A stretch of DNA of 43,018 nt, taken from contig NZ_BBJP01000032.1 of NCBI RefSeq assembly GCF_000739595.1, positions 1 to 43,018 on the forward strand. Direction: 5' to 3'. The notes below the pieces were generated by a model. The model was not told where the DNA came from and did no database searches. It saw only the letters and a program-made list of their open reading frames with translations. A program made the position numbers and the translations under genes. Within the stretch, counting starts at the first letter, position 1. Each line of letters starts with the position of its first letter. Origin of the DNA: Halorubrum halophilum (GTDB lineage Archaea > Halobacteriota > Halobacteria > Halobacteriales > Haloferacaceae). Positions 8,758 through 16,811 of the stretch are shown here, in pieces.

Positions 8758-10191
8758 TCAGTCGGCGTCGATCGGCTGCATTTTGAATCCGTAGCGGATC
8801 ACACCCTCCTGTCGATAGATCCGGCGGATGACGGTCTCGGTTCGGTCGCCGACTGCAACGGAGGAGTCGCCTCGTGTGAGAACCTGTGCCGGGACACTCA
8901 CAGCCTCGTCGCCTGCCGGCCCATCCAAAGCGATGACGGCACTAACGAACGGACCGCTCTGAGACTGTTGTTCAACGAACTCCGGCGGCGCACCACCCTG
9001 AGCAATGGTGGTGACACCCTCGACGGTTCCGGTTCCGGGAAGGGAGACAGTTTCGTAGGCGTCTGGGCGACTGTGACAGGTTCGGCACGCGCCGCTTGGT
9101 GGGAAGTTGAGGGCACCGCACGAGGGGCACTCTCCAGCGTTCAGTTGATGTCGCTGAGGTATCGTCCGCTTCCACGATGGGACACTCACGTACGCTCCGC
9201 CACCGTCGGGTTCGTCCGCGGTGATCACTTCACGGCGGCGGAGGTATTCGGGATACGTGAGATCAACGCTGGCGTCGAGCGCACACTTCGTCGGGAGCTC
9301 GCCGTCAACGATCATCGCGTTCGCGCCGGCACCGCTGCCGTACGCAGCGAGAAGAACGCGCTCGGCACTGTTGTCGAACGCTTTCGCGGCTCCGAGGAGG
9401 ACGCTTGCGGCCCCGGTGTCTCCGAGCGTTTCGACCGTGTCGGCAGCCGCAACGTGATCGGGTTCCACGCCGAGTACATCTGTGACCCGGTACGGACGCT
9501 TTCCATCCGGAGATTGTACGGCAGCAGCGTCGACGTGGTCGAACGCGTTGAGCCCGTCGACAGCCCCGCCGAGTGCCGCTGCAAACGACTGGCGGTCGTA
9601 GTCCGTCACACCGAGCTCCGTCGTCTCGCCTTCACCCAAGGTTCTGAACCGAGTTCCGGGGAACGGTTCGACATACGACGACCGATCTCTGACAACACCG
9701 GGTCCGTCGTCGCCGAGAACTACCGCAGCCGCGCCGGCCCCTGCCGCGTGTTCGATTCCACTATCCGGCGATCCGGTGGGGCAGTCGGCCGCGACAACGA
9801 TCCCAAGTCGGCCATCCCATGGGCCTGCATCAAGCGAGGCATCGAGTGCCTGGGCCCCCGCACGCGTGCTCCCGGTCATCGTCCGGGTCGTCGCGTCGGC
9901 TGTGACACCAAGGAGACTCGTCAGCCGGGCCGTCAGGTCGGATTCCGCCATCGGCGGCGTCGTAGTGGCGAAAGCGAGATATCCGACGTCGTCCGGGGAG
10001 ACGTCGGCCGCGTCAATGGCGCGCCGCGCGGCTTCGACAGCCATGGTAAGGGAGTCTTCGTCGGCTTCAGGAACGGCCTTCGTTTCCACTCCCGCCGCCT
10101 CGAAGCGCCCCCACGCCTCTCGGAATTCCGCAGCGCTGATCCGGAGGCGCGGACTGTACGCACCCACCGATTTGAGACGGACATCGCTCAT
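8758..10191 (-). CDS. HMG-CoA-synthase-like / DUF35 zinc-ribbon fusion
   Basis: A 477-residue two-part protein. Residues 1-335 have the thiolase fold of HMG-CoA synthase; residues 350-470 are a DUF35 protein with a zinc ribbon (Cys355, Cys358, Cys369, Cys372) and an OB-fold. In the known archaeal thiolase/HMG-CoA synthase complex, a separate DUF35 protein bridges the two enzymes and binds CoA. Here it is fused. The usual catalytic residues look replaced: Glu by Thr in FATTTPP (75-80), Cys by Ser in TGSTRAG (about 108), His by Gln in VQSPDGKRPYRV (Gln226). It overlaps the upstream thiolase by 4 nt. I infer a scaffold or altered-chemistry partner of that thiolase; true HMG-CoA synthase activity is unlikely. 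Confidence 0.8.
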   Translation of the reverse strand: MSDVRLKSVGAYSPRLRISAAEFREAWGRFEAAGVETKAVPEADEDSLTMAVEAARRAIDAADVSPDDVGYLAFATTTPPMAESDLTARLTSLLGVTADATTRTMTGSTRAGAQALDASLDAGPWDGRLGIVVAADCPTGSPDSGIEHAAGAGAAAVVLGDDGPGVVRDRSSYVEPFPGTRFRTLGEGETTELGVTDYDRQSFAAALGGAVDGLNAFDHVDAAAVQSPDGKRPYRVTDVLGVEPDHVAAADTVETLGDTGAASVLLGAAKAFDNSAERVLLAAYGSGAGANAMIVDGELPTKCALDASVDLTYPEYLRRREVITADEPDGGGAYVSVPSWKRTIPQRHQLNAGECPSCGALNFPPSGACRTCHSRPDAYETVSLPGTGTVEGVTTIAQGGAPPEFVEQQSQSGPFVSAVIALDGPAGDEAVSVPAQVLTRGDSSVAVGDRTETVIRRIYRQEGVIRYGFKMQPIDAD

Positions 10192-11360
10192 CGTCCCACC
10201 TCCCGTTCGAGGATGTGAACGACTGCTGCTCCGCCGCTCCCCCCAACGTTATGCGTGAGACCGTACGTGGGGTCCTCCACCTGTCGCTCCCCGGCCTTCC
10301 CACGGAGCTGTTTGAACGCTTCGGCGATCTGTCCCGCACCGGTCGCACCGATCGGATGTCCCTTCGATTTGAGGCCCCCGGAAGCGTTCACGGGGAGGTC
10401 ACCGTCGAGGTCGGTGACTCCGTCGTCGAGAAGCTGGGGAGCGCCACCGGGGTCGCAGAATCCGAGGTCTTCGTACGCGAGCAGCTCGGCGATTGCGAAG
10501 CAGTCGTGAACTTCAGCGAAGTCGATATCGGATGCGCCGAGTCCGGCTCGGTCGTAGGCGGTCTCTCCGGCACGGCGAGACGAAGCGATCGTGGTGTACT
10601 CCTCGCGCTGGAAGAGGCCAACCCGTTCGCTGCTTGCACCAACGCCCGCCACACGAACGGGCTCCTCCGTGTATTCGTCGACGACATCCTCGCTTGCAAC
10701 CAGTACCGCCGCTGCACCGTCAGACGTCGGACAGCAGTGGTAGAGGTTCAGCGGGTGCGCCACGTCGGGGGCGCTCATCGCGTCGTCCAGCGAGCACTCG
10801 AACCCGAGATGTGCGTTGGGGTTCTTCGCGCCGTTGGCGTGATTCTTGACGGCCACCATCGACAGGTGCTCTCGCGTCGCATCGTACCGGTCGAGGTAGG
10901 CGCTCGCCATTTGGGCGTACACACCGGCAAACGTCGTCCCGGTGAGGCGCTCCCACTCCGTTTCGCCGGACACACCGAGCCAGTATTTTGTCATATCTCC
11001 GCTCATGTCGGTCATCACTTCGACGCCCCCGGCGAGTGCAACGTCCGCCATACCGCTTTTCACCGCCTGAACGGCCTGCCGAACGGAGTATCCGGACGCC
11101 GCGCAAGCGTTTTCGATTCGCGAGCTCGGAATGCCATGAAGCCCGAGGTGCTCTGTCGCAGCAGGCCCGGAAAGACCCAACTGCCGTCCACCGACACCGA
11201 GAGATCCGATGACCGCCTCGTCGATCTCGTCTTCGTCGATCCCGTGTGGAACACTCTCAACGGCGCGCTCGAACGCTGTGAGAAACAGCGATCGATAGCT
11301 CCTGTCGGGCATCGAACCGAACGGTGTCTGGCCGGCACCGATGATATACGCGTCTCGCAT
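10188..11360 (-). CDS. SCP2/archaeal-type thiolase
   Basis: A 390-residue thiolase of the lipid-transfer/SCP2 and archaeal acetoacetyl-CoA thiolase group. The nucleophile is Cys86 in RIENACAASGYS; KSKGHPIGATGAGQ carries a catalytic His, and the C-terminal motif is THNVGGSGG, with His-Asn in place of the Cys of bacterial thiolases, as usual in this group. MRDAYIIGAGQTPFG is the normal family start, so 11360 is preferred to the in-frame codon at 11372. Its last four bases overlap the start of the HMG-CoA-synthase-like/DUF35 gene, mirroring the known archaeal complex. In the PAA locus it may cleave or form a specific 3-oxoacyl-CoA; the substrate is not known. Confidence 0.85.
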   Translation of the reverse strand: MRDAYIIGAGQTPFGSMPDRSYRSLFLTAFERAVESVPHGIDEDEIDEAVIGSLGVGGRQLGLSGPAATEHLGLHGIPSSRIENACAASGYSVRQAVQAVKSGMADVALAGGVEVMTDMSGDMTKYWLGVSGETEWERLTGTTFAGVYAQMASAYLDRYDATREHLSMVAVKNHANGAKNPNAHLGFECSLDDAMSAPDVAHPLNLYHCCPTSDGAAAVLVASEDVVDEYTEEPVRVAGVGASSERVGLFQREEYTTIASSRRAGETAYDRAGLGASDIDFAEVHDCFAIAELLAYEDLGFCDPGGAPQLLDDGVTDLDGDLPVNASGGLKSKGHPIGATGAGQIAEAFKQLRGKAGERQVEDPTYGLTHNVGGSGGAAVVHILEREVGR

Positions 11361-11554
11361 ACAAGGACACATACCGGATGCCGAAAAATAGCTTTCCCTT
11401 GGTTCGTCCCTGCCGTACCCGCTTGTTGCCGCGGTGGTATCTACCCGTTGATGCGGTGGATAGTTGCGTATTCGCGGGTCTCGGTATGTGAACCGGGGGG
11501 CGTGCCGTAGCCATTCGCGGGTGCGATGCCGGGCCTCCGCGGACCGAGCATATC

Positions 11555-11594
11555 CAACAAATTTTTAATATACTCGTCCAACCGATGAGTGAAC
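11555..11594 (+). promoter_or_regulatory. paaK promoter
   Basis: A TATA element TTTTTAATA (11562-11570) lies about 28 nt before the ATG at 11595, so the transcript probably begins at or within a few bases of the start codon. No Shine-Dalgarno sequence is needed for such leaderless mRNAs. The rest of the 234-bp divergent spacer (11361-11594) contains no obvious repeat. Confidence 0.55.
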
Positions 11595-12881
11595 ATGGCA
11601 TTCCAGCCAGTAGAGACGGCGGACCGATCCGAGATCCGTGAACTGCAGAACGAACGTCTCCGAGAGACGGTTGAACACGCGTACGAAAATGTACCGTTCT
11701 ATCGAGAGCGATTCGACGAACTGGGCATCACTCCCGACGACATCAACGGTGTCGAAGACATCGAGAAGCTCCCGATGACCACCAAGGAGGATTTCCGCGA
11801 TGAGTATCCGGACGGTCTATTCGCGGTGGACGAAGACGAAGTAACGCGCATTCACGCGTCTTCGGGAACGACGGGGAAACCCAAAATCGTCGGGTACACC
11901 GAAGACGACCTCGACGTGTGGAGTGACGTTGTCGCGCGCTCTCTCAAGGCGTCGGGCGTCGAGCCGGGAGACACCGTCCAGAACGCCTACGGATACGGTC
12001 TCTTTACCGGTGGACTCGGACTTCACTACGGGGTCGAGAAGCTCGGGGCGACCGTCATCCCGATCGGAAGCGGAGGGACGCAGCGGCAGGTCGAACTGAT
12101 GACCGACCTTGAGAGCGACGCCCTCTCGTGTACCCCGTCGTATGCGCTCTACCTTGCAGAAACCGCGGAAGAGATGGGATACGATCCCCGGGAGCTCCCG
12201 ATCTCGACGATTATCTTCGGCGCGGAGCCCTGTACTGATGCGATGCGAGAAGAGATCGAAGAACGGCTCGACGTGAACGGCGTCGACATCTACGGCCTGT
12301 CTGAGATCATCGGTCCGGGCGTCTCGAACGAATGTCACGAGGCACAAGACGGGCTCCACCTGTGGGAAGACCACTTCTACCCGGAGGTCGTCGACCCCGA
12401 CACGGGTGAGCCCGTCGAGAAGGGCGAGGAAGGCGAGCTCGTTCTGACGACCCTCAGTAAGGAAGCGTTGCCAGTGTTCCGATACCGCACGGGAGATCTG
12501 ACGAGCCTGACCTACGAGGAGTGTGACTGCGGGCGCACTATGGTCCGGATGGATAACGTCACGGGCCGGGCCGACAATCTCCTCATTGTTCGAGGGATCA
12601 ACTTTTACCCGAGTGAGGTTGAGGACGTGGTCCTGGACATCGACGGTGTCGCGCCGCACTACCGGATCGACCTCAGAGAGGAGAACAATCTCGATGTGAT
12701 GGAACTCATAATCGAAAAGAAACAGGAGTTCGACGGAGACGAGTCGGAGCTGTACGACACCGTCATGACGCGGCTGTCGAACGTCCTCTCGTTCACGCCG
12801 GACAAACTCACGCTCGTCGACTCGGGCGGAATTGAGCGAACGGAGGTGGGGAAGGTCCAGCGGGTGTTCGATCAGCGCTGA
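11595..12881 (+). CDS. paaK: Phenylacetate-CoA ligase
   Basis: A 428-residue adenylate-forming enzyme that joins phenylacetate and CoA with ATP, the first step of aerobic PAA degradation. The P-loop-like motif ASSGTTGKPKIVGYT, the aromatic-pocket stretch NAYGYGLFTGGLG, the YGLSEIIGPG motif and the C-terminal RADNLLIVRGINFYPSEVE segment are all diagnostic of PaaK and match its length of about 430 residues. The ATG at 11595 is chosen over the GTG at 11589 because MAFQPVE is the likely beginning and it fits the promoter. It is divergent from the thiolase/DUF35 pair and convergent with paaI. Confidence 0.93.
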   Translation: MAFQPVETADRSEIRELQNERLRETVEHAYENVPFYRERFDELGITPDDINGVEDIEKLPMTTKEDFRDEYPDGLFAVDEDEVTRIHASSGTTGKPKIVGYTEDDLDVWSDVVARSLKASGVEPGDTVQNAYGYGLFTGGLGLHYGVEKLGATVIPIGSGGTQRQVELMTDLESDALSCTPSYALYLAETAEEMGYDPRELPISTIIFGAEPCTDAMREEIEERLDVNGVDIYGLSEIIGPGVSNECHEAQDGLHLWEDHFYPEVVDPDTGEPVEKGEEGELVLTTLSKEALPVFRYRTGDLTSLTYEECDCGRTMVRMDNVTGRADNLLIVRGINFYPSEVEDVVLDIDGVAPHYRIDLREENNLDVMELIIEKKQEFDGDESELYDTVMTRLSNVLSFTPDKLTLVDSGGIERTEVGKVQRVFDQR

Positions 12882-12947
12882 GGCGACTGGGAAGACGATC
12901 AGCTGCTCAGAGTGGACCGATCGGAGCTGAGCCCCTCCTCGGACGGG

Positions 12948-13343
12948 TCACGGCCGATATACGCGACCGCGGAACGTCGCGACCTGATCGCCGTCGCCGT
13001 TCGTCACGGTGACCTCATACTCGCCGGTCCCGTCCGTCAGGTGCGTCTCTTCTGCGGTCGCAAGGAGCGTCTCACCGACATCGACAGCGGCGAGGTACGA
13101 AATATTCGATTCGAGCCCGACCGCCGCGTCACCGTGTGAGTTCGACGCCGCAGCAAACGCGGCATCGGCCAACGAGTAGATCGCTCCGCCGTGGAGCGTG
13201 CCGTGGAAGTTCAGCAGCTCGTCGGTGACCGTCAACTCAGCCTGGGCAGTGCCAACATCGATATCGACGAAGGCGATATCGAGTAACTCACAGAAGGGGT
13301 CAGAGTTGATCTGTTCTCGTAGATCTGTGGGTACGTCACTCAT
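12948..13343 (-). CDS. paaI: PaaI-type hotdog thioesterase
   Basis: A 131-residue hotdog-fold protein with the PaaI signature NFHGTLHGGAIYSLADAAF, in which the Asp/Glu and HGG elements form the acyl-CoA hydrolysis site. PaaI releases CoA from dead-end ring-hydroxylated phenylacetyl-CoAs and so rescues CoA when the pathway stalls. The start MSDVPTDL at 13343 is preferred to the in-frame codon three residues upstream. It is transcribed toward paaK and divergently from the MaoC gene, with about 100 bp between the two starts. A general acyl-CoA thioesterase role is the alternative. Confidence 0.85.
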   Translation of the reverse strand: MSDVPTDLREQINSDPFCELLDIAFVDIDVGTAQAELTVTDELLNFHGTLHGGAIYSLADAAFAAASNSHGDAAVGLESNISYLAAVDVGETLLATAEETHLTDGTGEYEVTVTNGDGDQVATFRGRVYRP

Positions 13344-13410
13344 CCGGTCCAACGGTGTGTGACGCGGAATAAATACGTACCGCTGTACTGACGGCTGCTG
13401 CTGCCGGGAG

Positions 13411-13446
13411 GTGAAATTTTTTATCCCAGCCGATCAGTTCACACGT
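13411..13446 (+). promoter_or_regulatory. Promoter of the MaoC-ALDH unit
   Basis: The AT element AATTTTTTATC (13414-13424) lies about 27 nt before the ATG at 13447, giving a probable leaderless start. The spacer to paaI (13344-13446) is otherwise unremarkable. Confidence 0.5.
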
Positions 13447-13914
13447 ATGGCTTACAGCTACGAACCTCACTACTTCGAGGACTTCGAGCCGGGCAAGGAG
13501 TTTTTGAGCGTTGGACGCACCGTCACGGAGGCGGATTTTGTGGTCCATTCCGCTCTCAGCGGTGATTGGACGGAACTGCACACGAACCGCGAGTACGCGT
13601 CCGAACAGCAGTTCGGAGAGCGGATTGCTCACGGGCCGATGACGTTCGTCCACGCAACGGGGTTCGTGTACCGGACCGGGGTTCTGGAACGGACCGCCAT
13701 CGCCTTCCTCGGCATGAACTACATGGATCTTCCGAACCCAGTGCATATCGGTGATACGCTCCAGTTGGAGATGGTTGTCGATAGTAGAAAAGATATCAGC
13801 CGAGACGACGCCGGGCTTGTGGTCTTAGACACACACATGGAAAAGCAAGACGGGACGACCGTCTTTGAGGGCGATATGAAGTTCATGATCAAGCGGGCAG
13901 AAAGCAACGATTAA
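13447..13914 (+). CDS. MaoC-like hydratase (split PaaZ hydratase part)
   Basis: A 155-residue hotdog protein of the MaoC/(R)-hydratase family. The hydratase motif is present as GDWTELHTNREYA with Asp40 and His45, followed by GERIAHGPMTF. In bacterial PaaZ, a C-terminal MaoC-like domain hydrolyses the oxepin-CoA ring and is fused to an aldehyde dehydrogenase; here the aldehyde dehydrogenase is the next gene, 28 bp downstream. I infer that this is the free-standing oxepin-CoA hydrolase. The start at 13447 is preferred over the upstream in-frame codon because MAYSYEPHYFEDF fits the family and the promoter. A general enoyl-CoA hydratase is the alternative. Confidence 0.78.
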   Translation: MAYSYEPHYFEDFEPGKEFLSVGRTVTEADFVVHSALSGDWTELHTNREYASEQQFGERIAHGPMTFVHATGFVYRTGVLERTAIAFLGMNYMDLPNPVHIGDTLQLEMVVDSRKDISRDDAGLVVLDTHMEKQDGTTVFEGDMKFMIKRAESND

Positions 13915-13942
13915 GGCAGACCGCACCCGTTTTTTCGATACG

Positions 13943-15394
13943 ATGGAGTACTCCGGTCCAACAGACTTGTTTATCGACGGCGAGTGGTGCAAGTCAACGA
14001 ACGGCGAGACGATCACGACCGAAGATCCAGCGACCGAAGCCGCCTATGCGACGGTACAGAAGGCTGGAGCGGCGGATGTTGATACCGCCGTCGAGGCGGC
14101 GACGGCTGCCGTTTCTCGGGGGTCCGCGTGGCGCGAGACCGATCTCGGAACCCGGCGCGAAATGCTTCACGGGATGGCAGACGCTATCGAGGAGATGAAA
14201 GACGAGATCGCGCTCGTCGAGTCATACGACAACGGGAAGACCCCGTTTGAGGCGGGGCTCGAGATCGACATGGTGATCGACACCTTCCGACATTACGCTG
14301 GGACGGTGGACAAACTGCGTGGAGAACAGATCCCCGTCTCCGGCAGTCGGCTGAACTACACCCGGCAAGAACCGGTCGGTGTGACTGCCCACATCGCCCC
14401 GTGGAACTACCCGTTCCAGCTCGCGGGGCGTGGGATCGCTCCTGCCCTCGCCACGGGGAATTCGGTTGTGTTGAAGCCGTCGAGTACGACGCCGCTGTCG
14501 GCCCTCTACTACGCGAAGGCAGCCGACGCGGCGGATCTCCCAGATGGGGTGTTCAACGTCATTCCCGGGTCCGGCTCCGACGCTGGGAGCGCGCTTGCCG
14601 GTCACGCCGACGTGGACCACGTCACCTTTACCGGGAGTACCGACGTCGGAAAGACGATCCAGCGTGACGCGGCGGATGCCGTCGCCGATGTGACCCTCGA
14701 ACTTGGCGGAAAGGGGCCGGCGATCGTCTTCCCGGATGCTGACCTCGATGCCGCCGCACGCGGCGTCCAGTACGGGATATTCATGAACGCCGGCCAGATG
14801 TGCTGGGCGAACTCGCGGCTCGTCGTCCACGAGGATGTCCACGACGAGATGGTTCAGCGAATGACCGAGATCGCGGAGAAGATCCCGCTCGGCGGCGGCA
14901 TCGATGACGACGGGCAGATGGGCCCGGTTGTTAGCGAGTCGCACCAGCAGGACATCCTTGAGTATATCGAGACTGGACGGGAAGAAGGCGCCACCGTCGC
15001 TGCTGGCGGCGGTGTTCCGGACGACCTCGAATCGGGATACTTCGTCGAGCCGACGGTGCTTACCGACGTCGAAAACAGCATGACGGTCGCTCGCGAGGAG
15101 ATATTCGGGCCAGTTTTATCGGTCATCGAGGTGAGCGACGAATCGGAGGCCCTCTCCGTGGCCAATGACTCACCGTTCGGACTTACTTCGTGCGTGTGGA
15201 CGAGTGACCTGTCTCGAGCGCACCGGTTGGCGGACAACCTCGAATACGGTATGGTGATGGTCAACGAGACGCCGAACACGTGGCCTCAGGTTCCGTTCGG
15301 CGGTACGAAGGCCAGCGGACACGGCGCGGCACAGGGCGAAGAAGCGCTCCGAGCGTACACCGAAGTGAAGAACGTTCACGTCAACCTCGACTGA
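13943..15394 (+). CDS. Aldehyde dehydrogenase (split PaaZ dehydrogenase part)
   Basis: A 483-residue NAD(P)-dependent aldehyde dehydrogenase. The cofactor segment APWNYPFQL and GSTDVGK, the general base Glu253 (TLELGGKGPA) and the nucleophile Cys287 (NAGQMCWANSR) are all present, and the length is normal. It follows the MaoC gene by 28 bp in what looks like an operon. In the PAA pathway the ring-opened semialdehyde must be oxidised at once or it cyclises to a dead-end product; in bacteria the fused PaaZ channels it. This enzyme is the best candidate here. Sequence alone places it near betaine-aldehyde-type dehydrogenases, so the substrate is inferred from context. Confidence 0.82.
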   Translation: MEYSGPTDLFIDGEWCKSTNGETITTEDPATEAAYATVQKAGAADVDTAVEAATAAVSRGSAWRETDLGTRREMLHGMADAIEEMKDEIALVESYDNGKTPFEAGLEIDMVIDTFRHYAGTVDKLRGEQIPVSGSRLNYTRQEPVGVTAHIAPWNYPFQLAGRGIAPALATGNSVVLKPSSTTPLSALYYAKAADAADLPDGVFNVIPGSGSDAGSALAGHADVDHVTFTGSTDVGKTIQRDAADAVADVTLELGGKGPAIVFPDADLDAAARGVQYGIFMNAGQMCWANSRLVVHEDVHDEMVQRMTEIAEKIPLGGGIDDDGQMGPVVSESHQQDILEYIETGREEGATVAAGGGVPDDLESGYFVEPTVLTDVENSMTVAREEIFGPVLSVIEVSDESEALSVANDSPFGLTSCVWTSDLSRAHRLADNLEYGMVMVNETPNTWPQVPFGGTKASGHGAAQGEEALRAYTEVKNVHVNLD

Positions 15395-15551
15395 GCGAAA
15401 TCCGGTCTGCGCTTTTTGTCGTCGTTGACCTTCGCTGCCATGTGGAGTGTTGCTGTTCATGTTGGTATTAAATAATATTCATGTGTTCAGTACGTGCATG
15501 GTACAAAGATTTAATATCCCTTGGTTGAGATCCTATATCGGATCATCTGCC
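15395..15551 (+). promoter_or_regulatory. Promoter region of the Liv-type transporter operon
   Basis: The spacer between the aldehyde dehydrogenase and the binding protein has two AT-rich elements, ATTAAATAATATT (around 15467-15479) and TTTAATATCC (around 15511-15520). The second gives a start site near 15540, just before the chosen ATG at 15552. Which one is used cannot be told from sequence. Confidence 0.45.
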
Positions 15552-16802
15552 ATGATGAATAACGATAGATCACCCGCTGTGGAGAGTGGAGTGTGTAACC
15601 GTCGAACGTTCTTGTCAGCGACCGGTGCAGCTGTATCGGTGGGTCTCGCCGGGTGTTCCGGTAACTCGGGGAGCGGCGGCAGCGAGTCAGCGACTATCGG
15701 CATTCTTAATCCGATGTCGGGGGACTACAGTACGCTCGGACCGTCCCAGCGTGCGGGAGCGGAGTACGCGATACAGGAGATCAACAACAGCGACGACTAC
15801 AGCTACGAACTCGAACCGGTCTACTACGACACCGAAACCACAGCGAGTGCCGGATCGCAGGCGGCACAGCAGGCGATTCAAGAAGACGGCGCCGACTATC
15901 TCGTTGGAGCGATCTCCAGTTCAGTCGCTCTCGGCCTCAACGAACTCGCTGCATCCGAGGAAACGGTGTATTTCGCTGGTGGGGCCGCGGTCCCGATTAC
16001 GGGGGAACAGTGCAACGAATGGGTGTTCCGCTTCGAGACGAACACCGCACAGGTCGCGGAAGCCATCTCAGGATACACGGTAGAGAATATCGGATCGAAC
16101 GTCTGGTTCCACTACGCGGACTACGCGTACGGGACGTCAGTGTACAACCGCACCAGTATGCGCATGGAGGAGGCGAGCGCCGACTTCTCCGAAATCGGAC
16201 AGACGTCATCGAGCCTCGGAGCGTCGAACTACGAATCCTACATTACCCAGATCGGCAACTCAGACGCGAACGTTGCCGTCTTGGGCATGACCGGTGGTGA
16301 CCTCGTCACGTTCGTCAACCAGGCTGCGGATCGAGGACTGACCGAAGATGTGGCGCTGGTTGCCCCGACGATGGCGTACAAAAGCACCCGTGCGGGGACT
16401 GGGTCGAACAGCGTCGGCACGTTCGGGGGCGTCCGCTACGATCCGTCTATCGACATCGGGGACAACCAGGCGTTCGTTGACGGCTTCCAGTCGGAGTACG
16501 ACGAGCTCCCGGGAAGTTACGAACGAACGGGATACGGGTCAGTGCGACTCATCGCAAAGGGAATGGAACGGGCCGGAAGTACGGATCCGGCCGAGGTCAG
16601 AGACACCCTCGAAGGCGGTGAGTTCACCACGGTCCTGGGAGACATCACACTGCGCGAGACCGACCGTCAGGCGACCAACCCGGCGTGGATCGCCGAGTTG
16701 ACTGAAGGGGACGGTGACAGCGCCGATGTCGACATCCTCTCGAAAACCGAGGGGGCTGATGCGCTTCGTCCAGCAAGCGAGTTTGGCTGCGAGCTGAATT
16801 AG
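15552..16802 (+). CDS. ABC transporter substrate-binding lipoprotein (LivK-like)
   Basis: A 416-residue type I periplasmic-binding-protein fold of the branched-chain amino acid/aromatic acid family. The N-terminus is a Tat lipoprotein signal: twin Arg 17-18 in NRRTFLSATG and a lipobox LAGC with Cys35, followed by a Gly/Ser-rich linker. This is the usual way haloarchaea anchor binding proteins outside the membrane. The mature part begins ATIGILNPMSGDYSTLGP. The start MMNNDRS at 15552 is used because the longer frame adds an unlikely N-terminus. It is the first gene of a four-gene importer operon placed between paaK/ALDH and paaABCD, suggesting phenylacetate or a related aromatic acid as ligand; this is inference. 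Confidence 0.88.
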   Translation: MMNNDRSPAVESGVCNRRTFLSATGAAVSVGLAGCSGNSGSGGSESATIGILNPMSGDYSTLGPSQRAGAEYAIQEINNSDDYSYELEPVYYDTETTASAGSQAAQQAIQEDGADYLVGAISSSVALGLNELAASEETVYFAGGAAVPITGEQCNEWVFRFETNTAQVAEAISGYTVENIGSNVWFHYADYAYGTSVYNRTSMRMEEASADFSEIGQTSSSLGASNYESYITQIGNSDANVAVLGMTGGDLVTFVNQAADRGLTEDVALVAPTMAYKSTRAGTGSNSVGTFGGVRYDPSIDIGDNQAFVDGFQSEYDELPGSYERTGYGSVRLIAKGMERAGSTDPAEVRDTLEGGEFTTVLGDITLRETDRQATNPAWIAELTEGDGDSADVDILSKTEGADALRPASEFGCELN

Positions 16803-16811
16803 CGTAGATCC

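Noticed and set aside
8758-10191. Genuine HMG-CoA synthase for mevalonate synthesis
   Set aside because: The expected Glu, Cys and His appear replaced and the context is catabolic.
8968-11510. Two plus-strand frames over 400 codons opposite the HMG-CoA-synthase-like gene and the thiolase
   Set aside because: Arg-rich antisense shadows; both minus-strand genes have recognised motifs and overlap naturally.
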